A program made the translations under genes and the position numbers. Below are positions 63,914-64,000 of a DNA stretch of 64,000 nucleotides, one piece after another. Numbering within the stretch: the stretch's first letter is position 1; each line of letters starts with the position of its first letter. Source of the DNA: Parasediminibacterium sp051861445 (GTDB lineage Bacteria > Bacteroidota > Bacteroidia > Chitinophagales > Chitinophagaceae); the NCBI GenBank assembly GCA_051861445.1, contig JBHYCS010000005.1, positions 62,001 through 126,000 of the forward strand, written 5' to 3'. Under the pieces are notes generated by a model that worked only from the letters and a program-made list of their open reading frames with translations, had not been told where the DNA came from and did not search any database.

Positions 63914-64000
63914 ATGCGAATTCAATATATATTCATCATGAGTTTGTTTAGTTTCTTTTTTACAGAAACAACATTTGCTCAAAAAAAGAAAAAAACAGCC
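63914..64000 (+). CDS. Partial gene with signal peptide (continues past window)
   Basis: Only 29 codons are visible. They begin MRIQYIFIMSLFSFFFTETT and continue FAQKKKKTA: a signal peptide with cleavage after FAQ and a lysine-rich start of the mature protein. It is secreted, outer-membrane or periplasmic and likely cotranscribed with the TPR gene 11 bp upstream. Its identity cannot be told. Confidence 0.75.
   Translation, partial: MRIQYIFIMSLFSFFFTETTFAQKKKKTA

Noticed and set aside
1..64000. CRISPR arrays, tRNA or rRNA genes, integrases or transposases
   Set aside because: No regularly spaced repeat arrays, no cloverleaf or rRNA-like tracts and no recombinase or transposase coding sequence were seen.

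Overview
The window is AT-rich bacterial DNA from a member of the Bacteroidota, most likely Chitinophagaceae or a close relative (the family level is inference). The grounds are a SusC/SusD pair, several two-domain outer-membrane receptors with an N-terminal carboxypeptidase-regulatory-like domain, a giant secreted protease with a type IX secretion tail, a bacillithiol gene (bshC), a TamL-type lipoprotein, and promoters of the form TTTG-N19-TAnnTTTG. I saw no tRNA, rRNA, CRISPR array, phage or transposase gene.

Region 1 (1-9.6 kb, minus strand) is a complete potassium-uptake Kdp locus. In transcription order it has a sigma-54-type response regulator with its terminator, a candidate sigma-54 promoter, three tiny membrane-protein genes (the last is kdpF), kdpA, kdpB, kdpC, an outer-membrane porin, a kinase-less KdpD sensor, and a separate membrane histidine kinase cut by the window edge. 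The tiny genes are only 25-37 codons long. kdpA and kdpB are separated by about 180 bp of repeat-like DNA, part of which recurs at 39.4 kb.

Region 2 (9.6-15.4 kb) is a xylose catabolic cluster: an AraC-family regulator divergent from xylulokinase, xylose isomerase and a sodium/sugar symporter.

Region 3 (15.4-23.9 kb) is mixed: an NTF2-like protein, a large outer-membrane receptor with a glycine/arginine tail, a METTL21-like methyltransferase, a retropepsin-like protease, ssb, an L,D-transpeptidase-like protein, a malate/lactate dehydrogenase-family oxidoreductase and a small conserved protein.

Region 4 (23.9-35.2 kb) is a carbohydrate-uptake locus: a LacI regulator, SusC, SusD, an FAD-dependent oxidoreductase and a hexuronate-type MFS transporter, with no glycoside hydrolase. 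The 680-bp LacI-susC gap holds two same-direction promoters, each followed by nearly the same palindromic CG-centred site. The first drives about 460 nt that end at a terminator and encode nothing recognisable. A decayed NHL-repeat/type IX secreted protein gene follows the transporter.

Region 5 (35.2-47.8 kb) is envelope and secretion: two TonB-type receptors, a PepSY membrane protein, a small CNGKC protein, and a 1781-residue subtilisin-like protease carrying an RCC1 propeller and a type IX sorting tail.

Region 6 (47.8-64 kb) is mostly housekeeping: nupC, bshC, rimO, the agmatine-to-putrescine pair aguA/aguB, an RRM RNA-binding protein, pdxJ, aroQ, a LysE-type exporter, tamL head-to-head with an rRNA/tRNA methyltransferase, a thioesterase and a very large TPR protein. 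Most operon ends carry clear hairpin terminators, listed individually.
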